NCBI RefSeq assembly: GCF_004114995.1
Contig: NZ_SDJP01000023.1
Coordinates: forward strand, 1,042-53,751
DNA from: Halorubrum amylolyticum
GTDB taxonomy: Archaea > Halobacteriota > Halobacteria > Halobacteriales > Haloferacaceae
Length of the DNA: 52,710 nucleotides
Reading direction: 5' to 3'
How positions within the stretch are numbered: position 1 is the stretch's first letter; each line of letters starts with the position of its first letter. Both the position numbers and the translations under genes were made by a program. Shown here piece by piece: positions 31,184 to 40,470 of this stretch. The notes beneath the pieces were generated by a model. It did not search any database, was not told the origin of the DNA, and was given only the letters and a program-made list of their open reading frames with translations.

Positions 31184-31945
31184 ATGCTCGGGGCAACGGA
31201 CGGCCGCACGCTGAAGACGACGGAGACGTCGTTGCACGTACTCGATCTGGTGCTGGAGCACGGCGGACTCACGCTCGCCGAACTCGATCGGATGGTCGAC
31301 AAGCCGAAAAGCTCGCTTCACAGCCACCTCAACACCCTGTTGGCGTGTCGCTATCTCGTGAAGGACGGACGGACGTATCTGGCCAGCTTCAAGTTCGCGG
31401 AGCGCGGCGAGCGAGCGAGACGAAGCGAGCTCGAGTCCGTCGCCACGGAGGCGGTGGAACGGCTCGCCGAGATCACCGGCGAAGAGGCCAACTTCACCGT
31501 CCTCGAACACGGCCGGCTGCTCCTCCTCCACGGGTCCTCGAACCAGTCGTCCGGACCAGACGCGGAGACGGGGTTCCGAACGGAGTACTATCTCCACAAC
31601 ACCGCCGCCGGAAAGGCGATCCTCGCCCAGCTGGAACCCGAGCGCGTCGAACGCATCCTCGACGAGTGGGGGATGCCGCGCGAGATTGAGGCGACGATCA
31701 CGGACCGAGAGCGGCTGTACGAGCAGTTGGAGGAGATAGCCGACGACGGGTACGCGATCGTCGACGAGGAGTTCGCGCCGGGGCTCGTCGCCGTCGGCAC
31801 GCCCGTCCGCGTCGACGGCGAGATCATCGGCGGGGTGAGCGTCGGCGGTCCGAAGTACCGGATCAACACGTCGCGGCTACACGGGGAGCTCGCGGAGGCG
31901 GTCATCGACGCCGCCGGCGAAATGGAGAACGCGCTCACGGACTGA
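31184..31945 (+). CDS. IclR-family transcriptional regulator (2)
   Basis: 253 aa. The N-terminal HTH (about 10-70) reads LKTTETSLHVLDLVLEHGGLTLAELDRMVDKPKSSLHSHLNTLLACRYLV, and the effector domain includes NFTVLEHGRLLLLHG, YYLHNTAAGKAILAQLEPE and APGLVAVGTPVRVDGEIIGGVSVGGP. It follows the PAS-GAF gene with its own promoter-like box. The gene just downstream is a cupin, followed by the UPF0261/Liv unit, so this regulator may control that unit. The stop codon is inside a long stem-loop. Confidence 0.85.
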   Translation: MLGATDGRTLKTTETSLHVLDLVLEHGGLTLAELDRMVDKPKSSLHSHLNTLLACRYLVKDGRTYLASFKFAERGERARRSELESVATEAVERLAEITGEEANFTVLEHGRLLLLHGSSNQSSGPDAETGFRTEYYLHNTAAGKAILAQLEPERVERILDEWGMPREIEATITDRERLYEQLEEIADDGYAIVDEEFAPGLVAVGTPVRVDGEIIGGVSVGGPKYRINTSRLHGELAEAVIDAAGEMENALTD

Positions 31946-31967
31946 CCCGTTCACGGGTCGAGTCCGT
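31937..31967 (+). terminator. Stem-loop at end of second iclR gene
   Basis: Nested pairing: ACGGACT with AGTCCGT (outer) and GACCCG with CGGGTC (inner), TTCA loop, one-base bulge. It includes the TGA stop and is followed by TTTA. A 17-bp tandem duplication (31954-31970 and 31971-31987) repeats its right half. Confidence 0.5.
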
Positions 31968-32488
31968 TTACGGGTCGAGTCCGTTTACGATATGTGAACG
32001 CGTTCCGCACGGGTGTCCCCGGATGGCGCGCCGCAGGATCGTGAATTACACCGGGGGGAGGAACAAGTGAATTACAGTACTATGGCCGTAATCAGGATAC
32101 GACTCACCGCGTGCCGACCGGCGTCGCACTCGGCGCGGAGTTCCCGAGGGCGGTGGCTGGTACCACACGGCGACCGCATCGCGTGATATTCTCTGTCGTA
32201 CGACCACTCAACCGGCCCGATCGCGGAGCTGACGGCTGGCGTCCGTTCGACCCGTGCGAGCGATCGGCGAACGCGGGCGGGTTCATGTGAGAGCGCTCGA
32301 AATGAGAGACGTGTTACCTAACCATACTATGAAATGCGTTCGCATAATGTGAATATCGAACGGGTGTGCCTCCGCATTCGGGGCCGTGCCGACGCGTTCA
32401 GTACGCCGCGTTCTCGGGCGTCCTCGCGTGTTTCCGCGGCTCTCGCCCCCAAACATTTTTACGGAGATGCCGCATGTTTCCCGGTGTC
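31946..32488. other. Gap between iclR (2) and cupin gene
   Basis: It contains a perfect 17-bp tandem duplication (31954-31987), two direct copies of GTGAATTACA (32041-32050 and 32068-32077), a 22-bp dyad (32071-32092), and a TATA-like ACATTTTTACG (about 32452-32462) serving the cupin gene. I see no gene. Confidence 0.55.
32071..32092. promoter_or_regulatory. 22-bp dyad ATTAC-N12-GTAAT, copy 3
   Basis: ATTAC and GTAAT arms with a less symmetric centre. It lies 126 nt after the second iclR stop and 397 nt before the cupin ATG. The left arm is preceded by a second GTGAATTACA 27 nt upstream. Confidence 0.5.
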
Positions 32489-32887
32489 ATGGGTGACAAT
32501 CAGCGGTTCATCCGACCGGAAGACGTGGAGACGCTGGAGCTGAGCTGGGGGACCATCAAGTGGCTCAGTACCCCGGAAACGACCGGCGCCGAGTCGTTCA
32601 GTTCCGGCGTCGTCGTGTTGAAACCCGGCGAGGGTCACGAGCGGCACACCCATCCGGACAGCGAGGAGGTCCTGTACTTCCTGAACGGAGAGGGCGTCCA
32701 GACCGTCGAAGACGACGTGCGGGAGGTGGCCGCGGGCGACATGGTGTACATTCCCGCCGGCGTCGAGCACAGCACCGAAAACACCTCGTGGGAGCCTCTT
32801 CGGTTCATCGCGATGTACGGGCCGCCGGGTCCGGAGTCGGAGATCCGCGAGGCCCCGGACTGCGAGGTCGTTCCGCCCGGAGAGTGA
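32489..32887 (+). CDS. Cupin-domain protein
   Basis: 132 aa small cupin. Motif 1 is GEGHERHTHPDSEEVLYFLNGEG (His, His, Glu ligands) and motif 2 is AGDMVYIPAGVEHSTENTS (His ligand), so a metal site is likely intact. Single-domain cupins can be sugar isomerases, oxygenases or sensors. Start at 32489 (MGDNQRFIRPED) is about 27-37 nt after a TATA-like box; an upstream ATG at 32474 is possible. It lies ahead of the PEP-hydrolase-like and Tm-1-like pair on the same strand (114-nt gap) and may belong to the same pathway. Confidence 0.78.
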   Translation: MGDNQRFIRPEDVETLELSWGTIKWLSTPETTGAESFSSGVVVLKPGEGHERHTHPDSEEVLYFLNGEGVQTVEDDVREVAAGDMVYIPAGVEHSTENTSWEPLRFIAMYGPPGPESEIREAPDCEVVPPGE

Positions 32888-33001
32888 CGACCCCTCCGCA
32901 ACCGACGATTCCGCCGCAACCGCCGTCGTGCGCGCGCAACGGGGTCACGTCGGGAGCTACCCGAACTTTGAATACCTGGCGGGGTAATGTGCGTATCGTC
33001 C

Positions 33002-33835
33002 ATGAAGTTCACACGGGACGAGTCCCTTGAGCGGTTGGAGTCGGTCGTACAGAGCGGAGAGCCGGTCATCGGCGCCGGCGCGGGAACCGGTATCTCGGCG
33101 AAGTTCGCCGAGCGCGGCGGTGTCGACCTCCTCATCATCTACAACTCGGGGCGGTACCGGATGAACGGCCGCGGCTCCTTGGCGGGCATCCTCCCCTACG
33201 GCGACGCCAACGAGATCGTCGTCGAGATGGGCCACGAGGTGATCCCGGTCGTGGAGGACACGCCCGTGCTCGCGGGCGTCAACGGGACCGATCCGTTCCG
33301 GGAGATGGAGGTGTTCATCGAGGACCTCCGCCGCCGCGGGTTCTCCGGCGTTCAGAACTTCCCCACGGTCGGCCTCATCGACGAGGACAGCTCCTTCCGG
33401 CAGAACTTAGAGGAGACCGGCATGGGCTACGATAAGGAAGTCGAGATGATCCGCGAGGCCAGCGATCAGGGGATGTTGACGTGTCCGTACGTCTTCAACG
33501 AGGACCAGGCTCGCGCGATGGCCGAGGCCGGTGCCGACGTGGTCGTCTCGCATATGGGCCTGACGACATCCGGTGACATCGGCGCCGAGACGGCTCTGGA
33601 TCTCGAGGCGGCGGCCGAACGGGTCCAATCCCACCACGACGCCGCGAAAGCGGTCGACGACGATATCATGGTCATCTGTCACGGCGGACCGATCGCGTGG
33701 CCGGACGACGCGAGAGACGTCCTGAACAACACCGAGGGGGTCGTCGGCTTCTTCGGCGCCTCCAGTATCGAGCGGCTTCCGACGGAGGAGGCCATCCAGA
33801 ACCAGGCGCGCGAGTTCAAGGAGATCGAGTTCTGA
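33002..33835 (+). CDS. Phosphoenolpyruvate-hydrolase-like TIM-barrel protein
   Basis: 277 aa. The sequence matches the PEP_hydrolase / TIM-barrel signal transduction family: [52 protein letters not shown], then [44 protein letters not shown] and [14 protein letters not shown]. These segments line the barrel mouth and are strongly conserved in bacterial members. In many bacteria the gene is adjacent to or fused with a Tm-1-like (UPF0261) gene, as here where the two overlap (TGATG). The reaction is not established; carbon-carbon or carbon-phosphorus chemistry on a ketoacid is a reasonable guess. Confidence 0.8.
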   Translation: MKFTRDESLERLESVVQSGEPVIGAGAGTGISAKFAERGGVDLLIIYNSGRYRMNGRGSLAGILPYGDANEIVVEMGHEVIPVVEDTPVLAGVNGTDPFREMEVFIEDLRRRGFSGVQNFPTVGLIDEDSSFRQNLEETGMGYDKEVEMIREASDQGMLTCPYVFNEDQARAMAEAGADVVVSHMGLTTSGDIGAETALDLEAAAERVQSHHDAAKAVDDDIMVICHGGPIAWPDDARDVLNNTEGVVGFFGASSIERLPTEEAIQNQAREFKEIEF

Positions 33836-35073
33836 TGAGTTCAACGGACCGTTCCGAACCGGCGCCCGCGACCGTCGTCATCGTCGGGACGCTCGACACG
33901 AAGGGCGAAGAGATCGGCTTCGCGCGGGACGTGCTCGCGGCCCAAGGCGTCGGAGTTACCCTCGTCGACGTCGGCGTCATGGGCGACCCCGAGATCGGTC
34001 CCGACATCTCGGCCGCGGAGGCGGCCGAGGCGGGTGGCGCCACCCTCGAGGGCCTCAGGGACGCGGCCGACAGAGGCAGGGCGGTCGAGGCGATGGGGGA
34101 CGGCGCCGCCGCGATCGCGAAGCGACTCCACGAAGCCGGCGACCTCGACGGAATCCTCGGTCTCGGCGGGTCGGGGAACACCTCGATCGCGACGGCGGCG
34201 ATGCGAGCGCTCCCCGTCGGGGTCCCGAAGTTCATGGTGTCGACGGTCGCGTCGGGGGACACCGAGCCCTACGTCGGCACGCGCGACATCGCGATGCTGT
34301 ACTCGGTGGCGGACATCGAGGGGCTCAACCGGCTCTCCCGGACGGTGATCGCGAACGCCGCCCTCGCGATGACCGGGATGGTGACCAACGACCCGGCCGT
34401 CGAGACGCCCGACAGGCCCACGATCGGTATCACCATGTTCGGCGTCACCACGCCCTGCGTTCAGACGGCGCGCGAGTGGCTCGAAGAGCGGGGCTACGAG
34501 ACGATCGTCTTCCACGCGACGGGAACCGGCGGCCGCGCGATGGAGAACCTGATCGCGGAGGGCGTCATCGACGGCGTCCTCGACGCGACGACGACCGAGT
34601 GGGCCGACGAACACGTCGGCGGCGTTCTGGCTGCGGGACCGGATCGACTCGACGCGGCGGCCGAGGCGGGAGTTCCCCAGGTCGTCTCCACGGGAGCGCT
34701 CGACATGGTCAACTTCGGTCCCGAGGAGACGGTGCCGGCGGAGTTCGAGGGGAGAACGTTCCACGTTCACAATCCACAGGTGACGCTGATGCGAACCACG
34801 CCGGCGGAGACCACCGAGATCGGACGGATCATCGCCGAGAAGCTCAACGCGGCGACCGGTCCAGTCACGCTCGCGCTCCCGTTGGGCGGCGTCTCGATGC
34901 TCGACGCCGACGGCGAACCGTTTCACGATCCCGACGCCGACGAGGCCCTGTTCGACGCGCTCCGTTCGAACCTCGACGAGAGCGTGGACCTGTTGGAACG
35001 AGACGCGAACGTCAACGACGAGTCGTTCGCCGTCGCGATGGCCGAACGGCTCCACGAGTACATGGAGCGGTGA
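33835..35073 (+). CDS. Tm-1-like ATP-binding domain protein (UPF0261)
   Basis: 412 aa with the two-domain layout of the family. The N-terminal ATP-binding part has VVIVGTLDTKGEEIGFARDVL and GILGLGGSGNTSIATAAMRALPVGVPKFMVSTVASGDTEPYVGTRDI. The C-terminal part includes IGITMFGVTTPCVQTAREWLEERGYE, VFHATGTGGRAMENLI and the end VTLALPLGGVSMLDADGEPFHDPDAD. The plant Tm-1 protein uses this domain to bind a viral replicase, but bacterial and archaeal homologues have unknown metabolic roles. Start overlaps the previous stop by one base, indicating a tight pair. A 17-bp tandem repeat follows the gene. Confidence 0.82.
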   Translation: MSSTDRSEPAPATVVIVGTLDTKGEEIGFARDVLAAQGVGVTLVDVGVMGDPEIGPDISAAEAAEAGGATLEGLRDAADRGRAVEAMGDGAAAIAKRLHEAGDLDGILGLGGSGNTSIATAAMRALPVGVPKFMVSTVASGDTEPYVGTRDIAMLYSVADIEGLNRLSRTVIANAALAMTGMVTNDPAVETPDRPTIGITMFGVTTPCVQTAREWLEERGYETIVFHATGTGGRAMENLIAEGVIDGVLDATTTEWADEHVGGVLAAGPDRLDAAAEAGVPQVVSTGALDMVNFGPEETVPAEFEGRTFHVHNPQVTLMRTTPAETTEIGRIIAEKLNAATGPVTLALPLGGVSMLDADGEPFHDPDADEALFDALRSNLDESVDLLERDANVNDESFAVAMAERLHEYMER

Positions 35074-35115
35074 GTCGCGAAGGCGGGGAGGCCCGTGGAA
35101 GCGGGCGAGACCGTT

Positions 35116-35155
35116 CGGCGGATGGGGCCGTCCGGCGGATGGGGCCGTCCGGCGG
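35116..35155 (+). repeat. 17-bp tandem repeat after UPF0261 gene
   Basis: CGGCGGATGGGGCCGTC at 35116-35132 and 35133-35149, with the first bases of a third copy. Non-coding. Confidence 0.75.
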
Positions 35156-35244
35156 GCGACCGCAGTAGTATACGATAACAAACATAAGTACCAAAGATTT
35201 AAATCCTGCATGATACCATGTGTCTATGAGTTGTACAAACAACC

Positions 35245-36615
35245 ATGACAAACAAGCGTGAACCAGGAGACGAATCCAGGCGTCGGTACCTCAAAGGCCT
35301 CGCAGCCGGTGGCCTCGCTGCCGGCTTCGCCGGTTGTACGGGCGATGGCGGCGGAGACGGCGGCGACGGCGGCGACGGCGGAAGCGAGTACGAACCGATC
35401 GGGAACTTCCCGCCGGAGGGCGACACAGTCGCGATCGGATTCAACGGCCCGTTGTCCGGGGCGCTCGGTCCGGACGGACAGGATCAGGAACTCGGGTTCG
35501 ACCTCGCGGTCCAACACCTGAACAACGGCGGCGGGTTGGTCGACACCTGGGACGCCCTGAGCGGTGACGGCATCCTCGGGTACCAGATTGAACCGACGAA
35601 GGCCGACACCGGTGGGGACCCCGACACGGCGAACTCCAACATCAACGGGATGATCCAGCAGGACAACATCCAGTTCTGGACCGGCGGCATGTCCAGTACG
35701 GTGACCCTGGCGATGCAGGACGTCGCTCAGCGGGAGAAGGTCCCGTTCATGGGCGGGAACTCGACCTCGTCCGGGATCAGCGGAGAGAACTGCTCACGGT
35801 ACTACTTCCACCCGACCTTCCACGCGGAGATCATCGGGATGGCCGCCGGGACCCTGCTCCCGGAGGTGCTCGGCGAGGACCGGGAGCTGTTCCACATCTA
35901 CATGGACTACTCCTACGGCCAGTCGAACCGCGACGCCATGCGCACGCACCTCACGGAGAACGGCCCGTGGGAGGACGCGGGCGGCTCGGCGATCGCCGAG
36001 GGGGAAAGCGACCACCAGACGCAGATCCAGGACCTGCAGGACTCGGGTGCCGACGTGGTCCACTTCGCCAGCTTCGGCGAGTTCGCGGCCAGCGGGCTCT
36101 CGCAGATGGTCGACGCCGGCGTCACCGATGACGTCGACGTGTTCATCCCGCACGTCAGCGCGTTCACCCTCGATCCCATGGGGTCCGACGCCGAGGGCGT
36201 CTACGGCATGGAGCCGTGGAACCCGAACTACGACAACGAGGCGTCGAACACCTTCGTCGAGGCGTATCAGGACGAGTACGACGAGATCCCCAACCAGAGC
36301 TCGATGCACACCTACGAGTCGATGCTGGTGTACGCCGCCGCCGTCGAGGAGGCGGGGGCGTTCCACCCGCCGACGGTCGTGCGCACCCTCGAGGAGTTCG
36401 AATGGGAGCAGGCGTGGGGGTCCTCGCAGTTCCGGGAGTGCGACCACCAAGTCGAGCGGCCGTGGCACCTCGTGCAGGGCGTCGACGACGCCACGGCCGA
36501 GGAGATCGGCATTCGGACCGAGGTGATGGAGACGACCGATCCGATCGTGTACGAGTGCGACGCCTACCCGGCAAACGAGTGTGCGATGGACGAGAACGAG
36601 TACGGTGACGAGTAA
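35245..36615 (+). CDS. Liv-type ABC transporter substrate-binding lipoprotein
   Basis: 456 aa. Tat signal SRRRYLKGLAAGGLAAG with lipobox FAGC, then a GDGG-rich linker and a Peripla_BP_6 domain (VAIGFNGPLSGALGPDGQDQELGFDLAVQHLN ... FWTGGMSSTVTLAMQDVAQREKVPFMGGNST ... YAAAVEEAGAF). Such proteins bind branched-chain amino acids, amides, aromatic or other organic acids. The C-terminus has extra cysteines (ECDHQ, YECDAYPANECA). The upstream region is AT-rich, with a TATA-like GATTTAAATC (35196-35205) about 40-49 nt before the ATG, leaving a short leader. It is the first gene of the Liv operon and follows the UPF0261 pair. Confidence 0.85.
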   Translation: MTNKREPGDESRRRYLKGLAAGGLAAGFAGCTGDGGGDGGDGGDGGSEYEPIGNFPPEGDTVAIGFNGPLSGALGPDGQDQELGFDLAVQHLNNGGGLVDTWDALSGDGILGYQIEPTKADTGGDPDTANSNINGMIQQDNIQFWTGGMSSTVTLAMQDVAQREKVPFMGGNSTSSGISGENCSRYYFHPTFHAEIIGMAAGTLLPEVLGEDRELFHIYMDYSYGQSNRDAMRTHLTENGPWEDAGGSAIAEGESDHQTQIQDLQDSGADVVHFASFGEFAASGLSQMVDAGVTDDVDVFIPHVSAFTLDPMGSDAEGVYGMEPWNPNYDNEASNTFVEAYQDEYDEIPNQSSMHTYESMLVYAAAVEEAGAFHPPTVVRTLEEFEWEQAWGSSQFRECDHQVERPWHLVQGVDDATAEEIGIRTEVMETTDPIVYECDAYPANECAMDENEYGDE

Positions 36616-36777
36616 CGCGCCTCTCGGACGGCCGTCTCGGGGCGGCGTCCGACTCGTAGCGCGCCCCGCGTCGAGCCCGTGCTCCCGTTCGACGACCGCC
36701 CGGTGCGACGCACGATCCAACGGCGAATGAAAGGACCGTCAAGACATGGCAACAGTAGACAATAGGTGGCGGTTCGG

Positions 36778-37710
36778 ATGAGTCTCGTAGAATCGTCCGT
36801 CCAGTTCCTGTTCGTCGCGCTGAGCGTGGCGTCGGTGTACCTCCTCGTGGCGCTGGGGCTGTCGATCGTGTTCGGCTCCCTCCAGTTCGTAAACATGGCC
36901 CACGGAGCGTTGTATCTGATCGGGGCGTACGTCGGACTGATCGTCGGGTTCGAGGTCGAGTTCGGCGGGTTGCTCGACCGATACGGGCTCGCGCCGCTGG
37001 GGCTCGATCTCGGGTTCTTCGCCGCCCTCGTCGTGACGCCGATCGTCGTGTTCGTCGCCGGAATCGCGATGGAGCGGCTCCTCGCGAAGCCGCTGTACGA
37101 CCGCCCGCTGCTCGATCAGCTGTTGGTGACGTTCGGCGTCCTGCTGATCTTTCAGGAGGGATTCAACCTCGTGTTCGGGCGGACCGGCTTCAACTACGCC
37201 CGGCCCGGCTGGGCGTCCGGACCGGTGCTCATCCCCGGCGTCGGATCGGTGTCGCGGTGGCGAGTGTACGTCGTCGTCCTCGCGCTCGTCTTCCTGGCGG
37301 TCCTCTTCGCCTTCTACAAGTACACCGATTACGGCCTCGCGGTCAGGGCGGGCACCGAGGACACCGAGATGACCGAGCTGCTCGGCATCAGAATCGGGCG
37401 GCCGTTCCTGTTGATATTCGCCATCGGCGCGGCTTACGCCGGCCTCGCCGGCATCCTCGGCGGCTCGCTGTTCGGCGTGAACGCCGGGATGGGGTTCGGT
37501 AACATCATTCCCGCGCTGGTCATCGTGATCATGGGCGGGGTCGGATCGATCAAGGGGACCACCGTCGGGGCGCTGCTCGCGGGCTTCGTGTTCGCGGCGG
37601 TGACGCAGGTCTGGCCGAGCATGGCGACGGCGAGCATCTACGCGCTGGCGATCGTGGTGTTGACGCTCCGACCGAGCGGCATCTACCCGACGGGGGAGAT
37701 CGGCCAATGA
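36778..37710 (+). CDS. Liv-type ABC transporter permease (LivH)
   Basis: 310 aa, about eight or nine helices. Hallmarks of the LivH branch are YLLVALGLSIVFGSLQFVNMAHGALYLIGAYVG near the N-terminus, AMERLLAKPLYDRPLLDQLLVTFGVLLIFQEG, and VRAGTEDTEMTELLGIRI, the EAA-like coupling loop, followed by GGVGSIKGTTVGALLAGF. I chose the ATG at 36778 (MSLVESSVQF) rather than the GTG at 36766. It overlaps the LivM gene by 4 nt. Solute specificity is set by the binding protein and remains unknown. Confidence 0.88.
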   Translation: MSLVESSVQFLFVALSVASVYLLVALGLSIVFGSLQFVNMAHGALYLIGAYVGLIVGFEVEFGGLLDRYGLAPLGLDLGFFAALVVTPIVVFVAGIAMERLLAKPLYDRPLLDQLLVTFGVLLIFQEGFNLVFGRTGFNYARPGWASGPVLIPGVGSVSRWRVYVVVLALVFLAVLFAFYKYTDYGLAVRAGTEDTEMTELLGIRIGRPFLLIFAIGAAYAGLAGILGGSLFGVNAGMGFGNIIPALVIVIMGGVGSIKGTTVGALLAGFVFAAVTQVWPSMATASIYALAIVVLTLRPSGIYPTGEIGQ

Positions 37711-38852
37711 GTACCGAGAACACGGAGAATACGGATATCTCGGAGAACACGGAGAATACGGATATCTCGGAGGGCACGGAGGAGACCATCGACGACGGTC
37801 CGGCGTCGAGCGCGCTCGAGACGTGGGACCGGATCAAGCACACGGAGCGGTTCGTGCTGATCGCCGCCGTCGTCTTCGTCGCGGTGTTCCCGTGGGTGTT
37901 CACGAGCGCCCCGCTGGTCCCGAGCGACCTGCTCGGGTACGATCAGCTCGTTCGCCTGATCCTCATCTGGGGAATCTTCGCGCTGGGGTTCAACCACCTG
38001 CTGGGCCAGACCGGACTGCTGTCGTTCGGTCACGCGATGTTCTTCGGCGGCTCGGCGTACGCGACGGCTCTGTTCGCGAACAACGTCGTCGCCGACCCGC
38101 TCCTCTCGGTCGTCGTCGGCGTGTGCTTCGCGCTCCTGTTGGCCGTCGTGACGCCGTTCATCCTGCTCCGGCTCCACACGGTCTACTTCGCGATCGTGAC
38201 GCTCGCGATCGCACAGATGCTGTACTACATGGCCAGAGAGCCCTTCGAGGGGATAACCGGCGGGATAAACGGCCTCGGGGTCGAGCGGAACCCGCTCTTC
38301 GGCCTCGTCGAGCTGGGTGCAGATCTCCCGGGGGTCTTCGGCGCGCTCTGGGGGACGTACATGTACCTCTTCGTCGCGGCGTTCTTCGTCGCCGTCGTCG
38401 CGTTCATCACGCGCGTCCGGAAGTCGCCGTACGGGCTGATCTTCAAGGCGGTCCGGGAAAACGAGACCCGGGCGTCCTTCGTCGGACTCGACGTCTGGCG
38501 GTACAAGTTCGCGGCGTTCGTCATCTCGGGGTTCGTCGCGGGGATCGCCGGGGGACTCCTGCCGATGGAGACGTACTTCACCGGCGTCGAACGCCTCCAC
38601 TGGACGCTCAGCGGCGACGTGGTCATGATGACCGTGCTGGGCGGGCTGGGAACGGTCGCGGGTCCGATCATCGGCGTGATCGTCTTCCTCTACTTCGAGG
38701 GCGTCGTCAACGGGCTCGACGTGATCGGCGGCTACTGGCTGCTCACGCTCGCGCTTGCGTTCACGGCGGTCGTCTGGAAGTACCCCGACGGAATCTGGGG
38801 GATGATCACGAGCGTCAGCTCGCAGCTGCGATCACAGAGAGGTGATCAGTGA
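37707..38852 (+). CDS. Liv-type ABC transporter permease (LivM)
   Basis: 381 aa. A hydrophilic acidic head (about 1-50) contains a perfect duplication of nine residues (ENTENTDIS), encoded by a 27-bp tandem repeat. The membrane part has LLGQTGLLSFGHAMFFGGSAYATALFANN, LRLHTVYFAIVTLAIAQMLYY and the coupling loop VRENETRASFVGLDVWRYKFAAFVISG, then VVMMTVLGGLGTVAGPIIGV, all typical of LivM. It pairs with LivH to form the channel. Stop and the LivG start share bases (38850-38854). Confidence 0.88.
   Translation: MSTENTENTDISENTENTDISEGTEETIDDGPASSALETWDRIKHTERFVLIAAVVFVAVFPWVFTSAPLVPSDLLGYDQLVRLILIWGIFALGFNHLLGQTGLLSFGHAMFFGGSAYATALFANNVVADPLLSVVVGVCFALLLAVVTPFILLRLHTVYFAIVTLAIAQMLYYMAREPFEGITGGINGLGVERNPLFGLVELGADLPGVFGALWGTYMYLFVAAFFVAVVAFITRVRKSPYGLIFKAVRENETRASFVGLDVWRYKFAAFVISGFVAGIAGGLLPMETYFTGVERLHWTLSGDVVMMTVLGGLGTVAGPIIGVIVFLYFEGVVNGLDVIGGYWLLTLALAFTAVVWKYPDGIWGMITSVSSQLRSQRGDQ
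37716..37769 (+). repeat. 27-bp perfect tandem duplication in livM
   Basis: Units 37716-37742 and 37743-37769 are identical and in frame, each coding for ENTENTDIS. It lies just after the start codon, in the cytoplasmic head. Exact identity suggests a recent duplication by slippage. Confidence 0.9.
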
Positions 38853-39610
38853 TGCCACTACTCGAAACACGCGACCTCACGAAGACGTTCGGCGGCCTGA
38901 AAGCGCTCGATGAGGTGACCGTCTCGGTCGATCAGGGCGAGCTCGTCTCGCTCATCGGTCCGAACGGCGCCGGGAAATCGACGCTGATCAACACCATCAC
39001 GGGGATGTTGGAGCCGACGTCCGGCGAGATCACCTACGCGGGAACCGATCTCGTCGGCCTCGACCCCTTCGAGATCGCGCAGCTCGGCGTCGGTCGATCG
39101 TTCCAGACCGCGTCGATATTCCCCGAGCTCACGGTCAGGGAGAACGTCCAGGTGGCGGCGTTCGCGACCGAACACGGGTCGTTCAGCGTCAACTTCCTCA
39201 GCCGACGCGACGGCTACGACGAGGTCCGGGAGCGCACGGAGCGCATCCTCGAGACCATCGAGCTGGGAGACGACGCAGCGGAGACCGCGAAGTCGCTCCC
39301 GTACGGTGACAAGCGACGACTGGAGGTGGCGATCGGGTTGGCGACGGACCCCGACCTGATGTTCATGGACGAGCCCACGGCGGGGATGTCGCCGGGCGAA
39401 ACCGAGATGACGGTGTCGCTCATCCGGGAACTGCTCGCCGACTGGAACATGACCATCTTCCTCGTCGAACACGACATGGACGTCATCTTCGACGTCTCAG
39501 ACCGGATCTTCACGCTCAACGACGGCGCGATCATCGCGAAGGGGACGCCCGAGGAGATCAAAGACGACCCCGCGGTTCGCGAGGCCTACTTGGGGGGTGG
39601 AGAGATATGA
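38852..39610 (+). CDS. Liv-type ABC transporter ATP-binding protein (LivG)
   Basis: 252 aa. Walker A GPNGAGKST (about 37-45), Q-loop GVGRSFQTASIFPELTV, signature region LPYGDKRRLEVAIGLA (the degenerate LivG form of LSGGQ), Walker B LMFMDEPTAGMSPGE, H-loop LVEHDMDVIF. The gap between Q-loop and signature contains the usual LivG insert (EHGSFSVNFLSRRDGYDEV). Start ATG 38852; a GTG three bases before is an alternative. ATGA overlap with LivF. Confidence 0.9.
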   Translation: MPLLETRDLTKTFGGLKALDEVTVSVDQGELVSLIGPNGAGKSTLINTITGMLEPTSGEITYAGTDLVGLDPFEIAQLGVGRSFQTASIFPELTVRENVQVAAFATEHGSFSVNFLSRRDGYDEVRERTERILETIELGDDAAETAKSLPYGDKRRLEVAIGLATDPDLMFMDEPTAGMSPGETEMTVSLIRELLADWNMTIFLVEHDMDVIFDVSDRIFTLNDGAIIAKGTPEEIKDDPAVREAYLGGGEI

Positions 39611-40350
39611 CGCTGCTCGAACTCGACGATGTCCACGCCTACTACGGGGCGAGCCACATCCTGCGCGGGGTGTCGATGGCGATCGACGAGGGGGAGGTTA
39701 TCTCGCTGCTGGGCCGCAACGGCGCCGGCAAGACCACGACCGTCAGAAGCATCGCCGGCGCGGAACCGCCCGAGGTCCGCTCCGGCGCGATCCGGTTCGA
39801 CGGGACGGACATCACCGACTGGCCGACCGACGACATCACGCGGGCCGGCGTCGGCGTGGTTCCTGAGGGGCGCCGGCTGTTCACCGAGCTGACGGTCGAG
39901 GAGAATCTCACGATGTCGAAGATCGCCAGCGCCTCGTGGAACACGCTTCGCCGCCGCGCGCCCGGAAGCGGATCTCCCACGATGGGGATCGACGAGCTGT
40001 ACGAGCTGTTCCCCCGGCTGGAGGAGCGTCGCTCCCAGCGGGCCGGAACGCTCTCCGGCGGCGAACAGCAGATGCTCTCGATCGCCAGAACCCTCCGGTT
40101 ACCCGACCTCGACCTGCTGCTGCTCGACGAGCCCACGGAGGGGCTGGCACCGCAGATCATCGAGTCCGTCTCGGAGTCGATCCGGGAGATCTCGGATCAG
40201 GGACTGACCGTCCTCCTCATCGAACAGAACGTCCGCGAGGCGCTGAAACTCGCCGACCGCGGGTACGTCTTAGATCAGGGCGAGATGGTCTACGAGGGGA
40301 CCGTCGAGGAGCTCGAAGCCGAAGACCTGGACGACTACCTCGTCGTCTGA
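39607..40350 (+). CDS. Liv-type ABC transporter ATP-binding protein (LivF)
   Basis: 247 aa. Walker A GRNGAGKTT (about 37-45), Q-loop GVGVVPEGRRLFTELTVEENL (LivF hallmark), signature LSGGEQQMLSIARTL, Walker B LLLLDEPTEGLAPQ, H-loop LIEQNVREALKLADRGYVLDQGEMV. A 15-residue insert after the Q-loop (SASWNTLRRRAPGSGSP) is slightly longer than usual. It is the last gene of the Liv operon, with LivG forming the heterodimeric motor. Confidence 0.9.
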   Translation: MTLLELDDVHAYYGASHILRGVSMAIDEGEVISLLGRNGAGKTTTVRSIAGAEPPEVRSGAIRFDGTDITDWPTDDITRAGVGVVPEGRRLFTELTVEENLTMSKIASASWNTLRRRAPGSGSPTMGIDELYELFPRLEERRSQRAGTLSGGEQQMLSIARTLRLPDLDLLLLDEPTEGLAPQIIESVSESIREISDQGLTVLLIEQNVREALKLADRGYVLDQGEMVYEGTVEELEAEDLDDYLVV

Positions 40351-40470
40351 AGCCGACCGCGACACCTCGGGTCCGAGGCGACTACCTGCGGACGATCGGC
40401 CATCTCCCCTCGCAGTCCGTCGATTACCGACGCCCAAAGCGTTATTACGCGACGACAGGTGAACCGTGAC

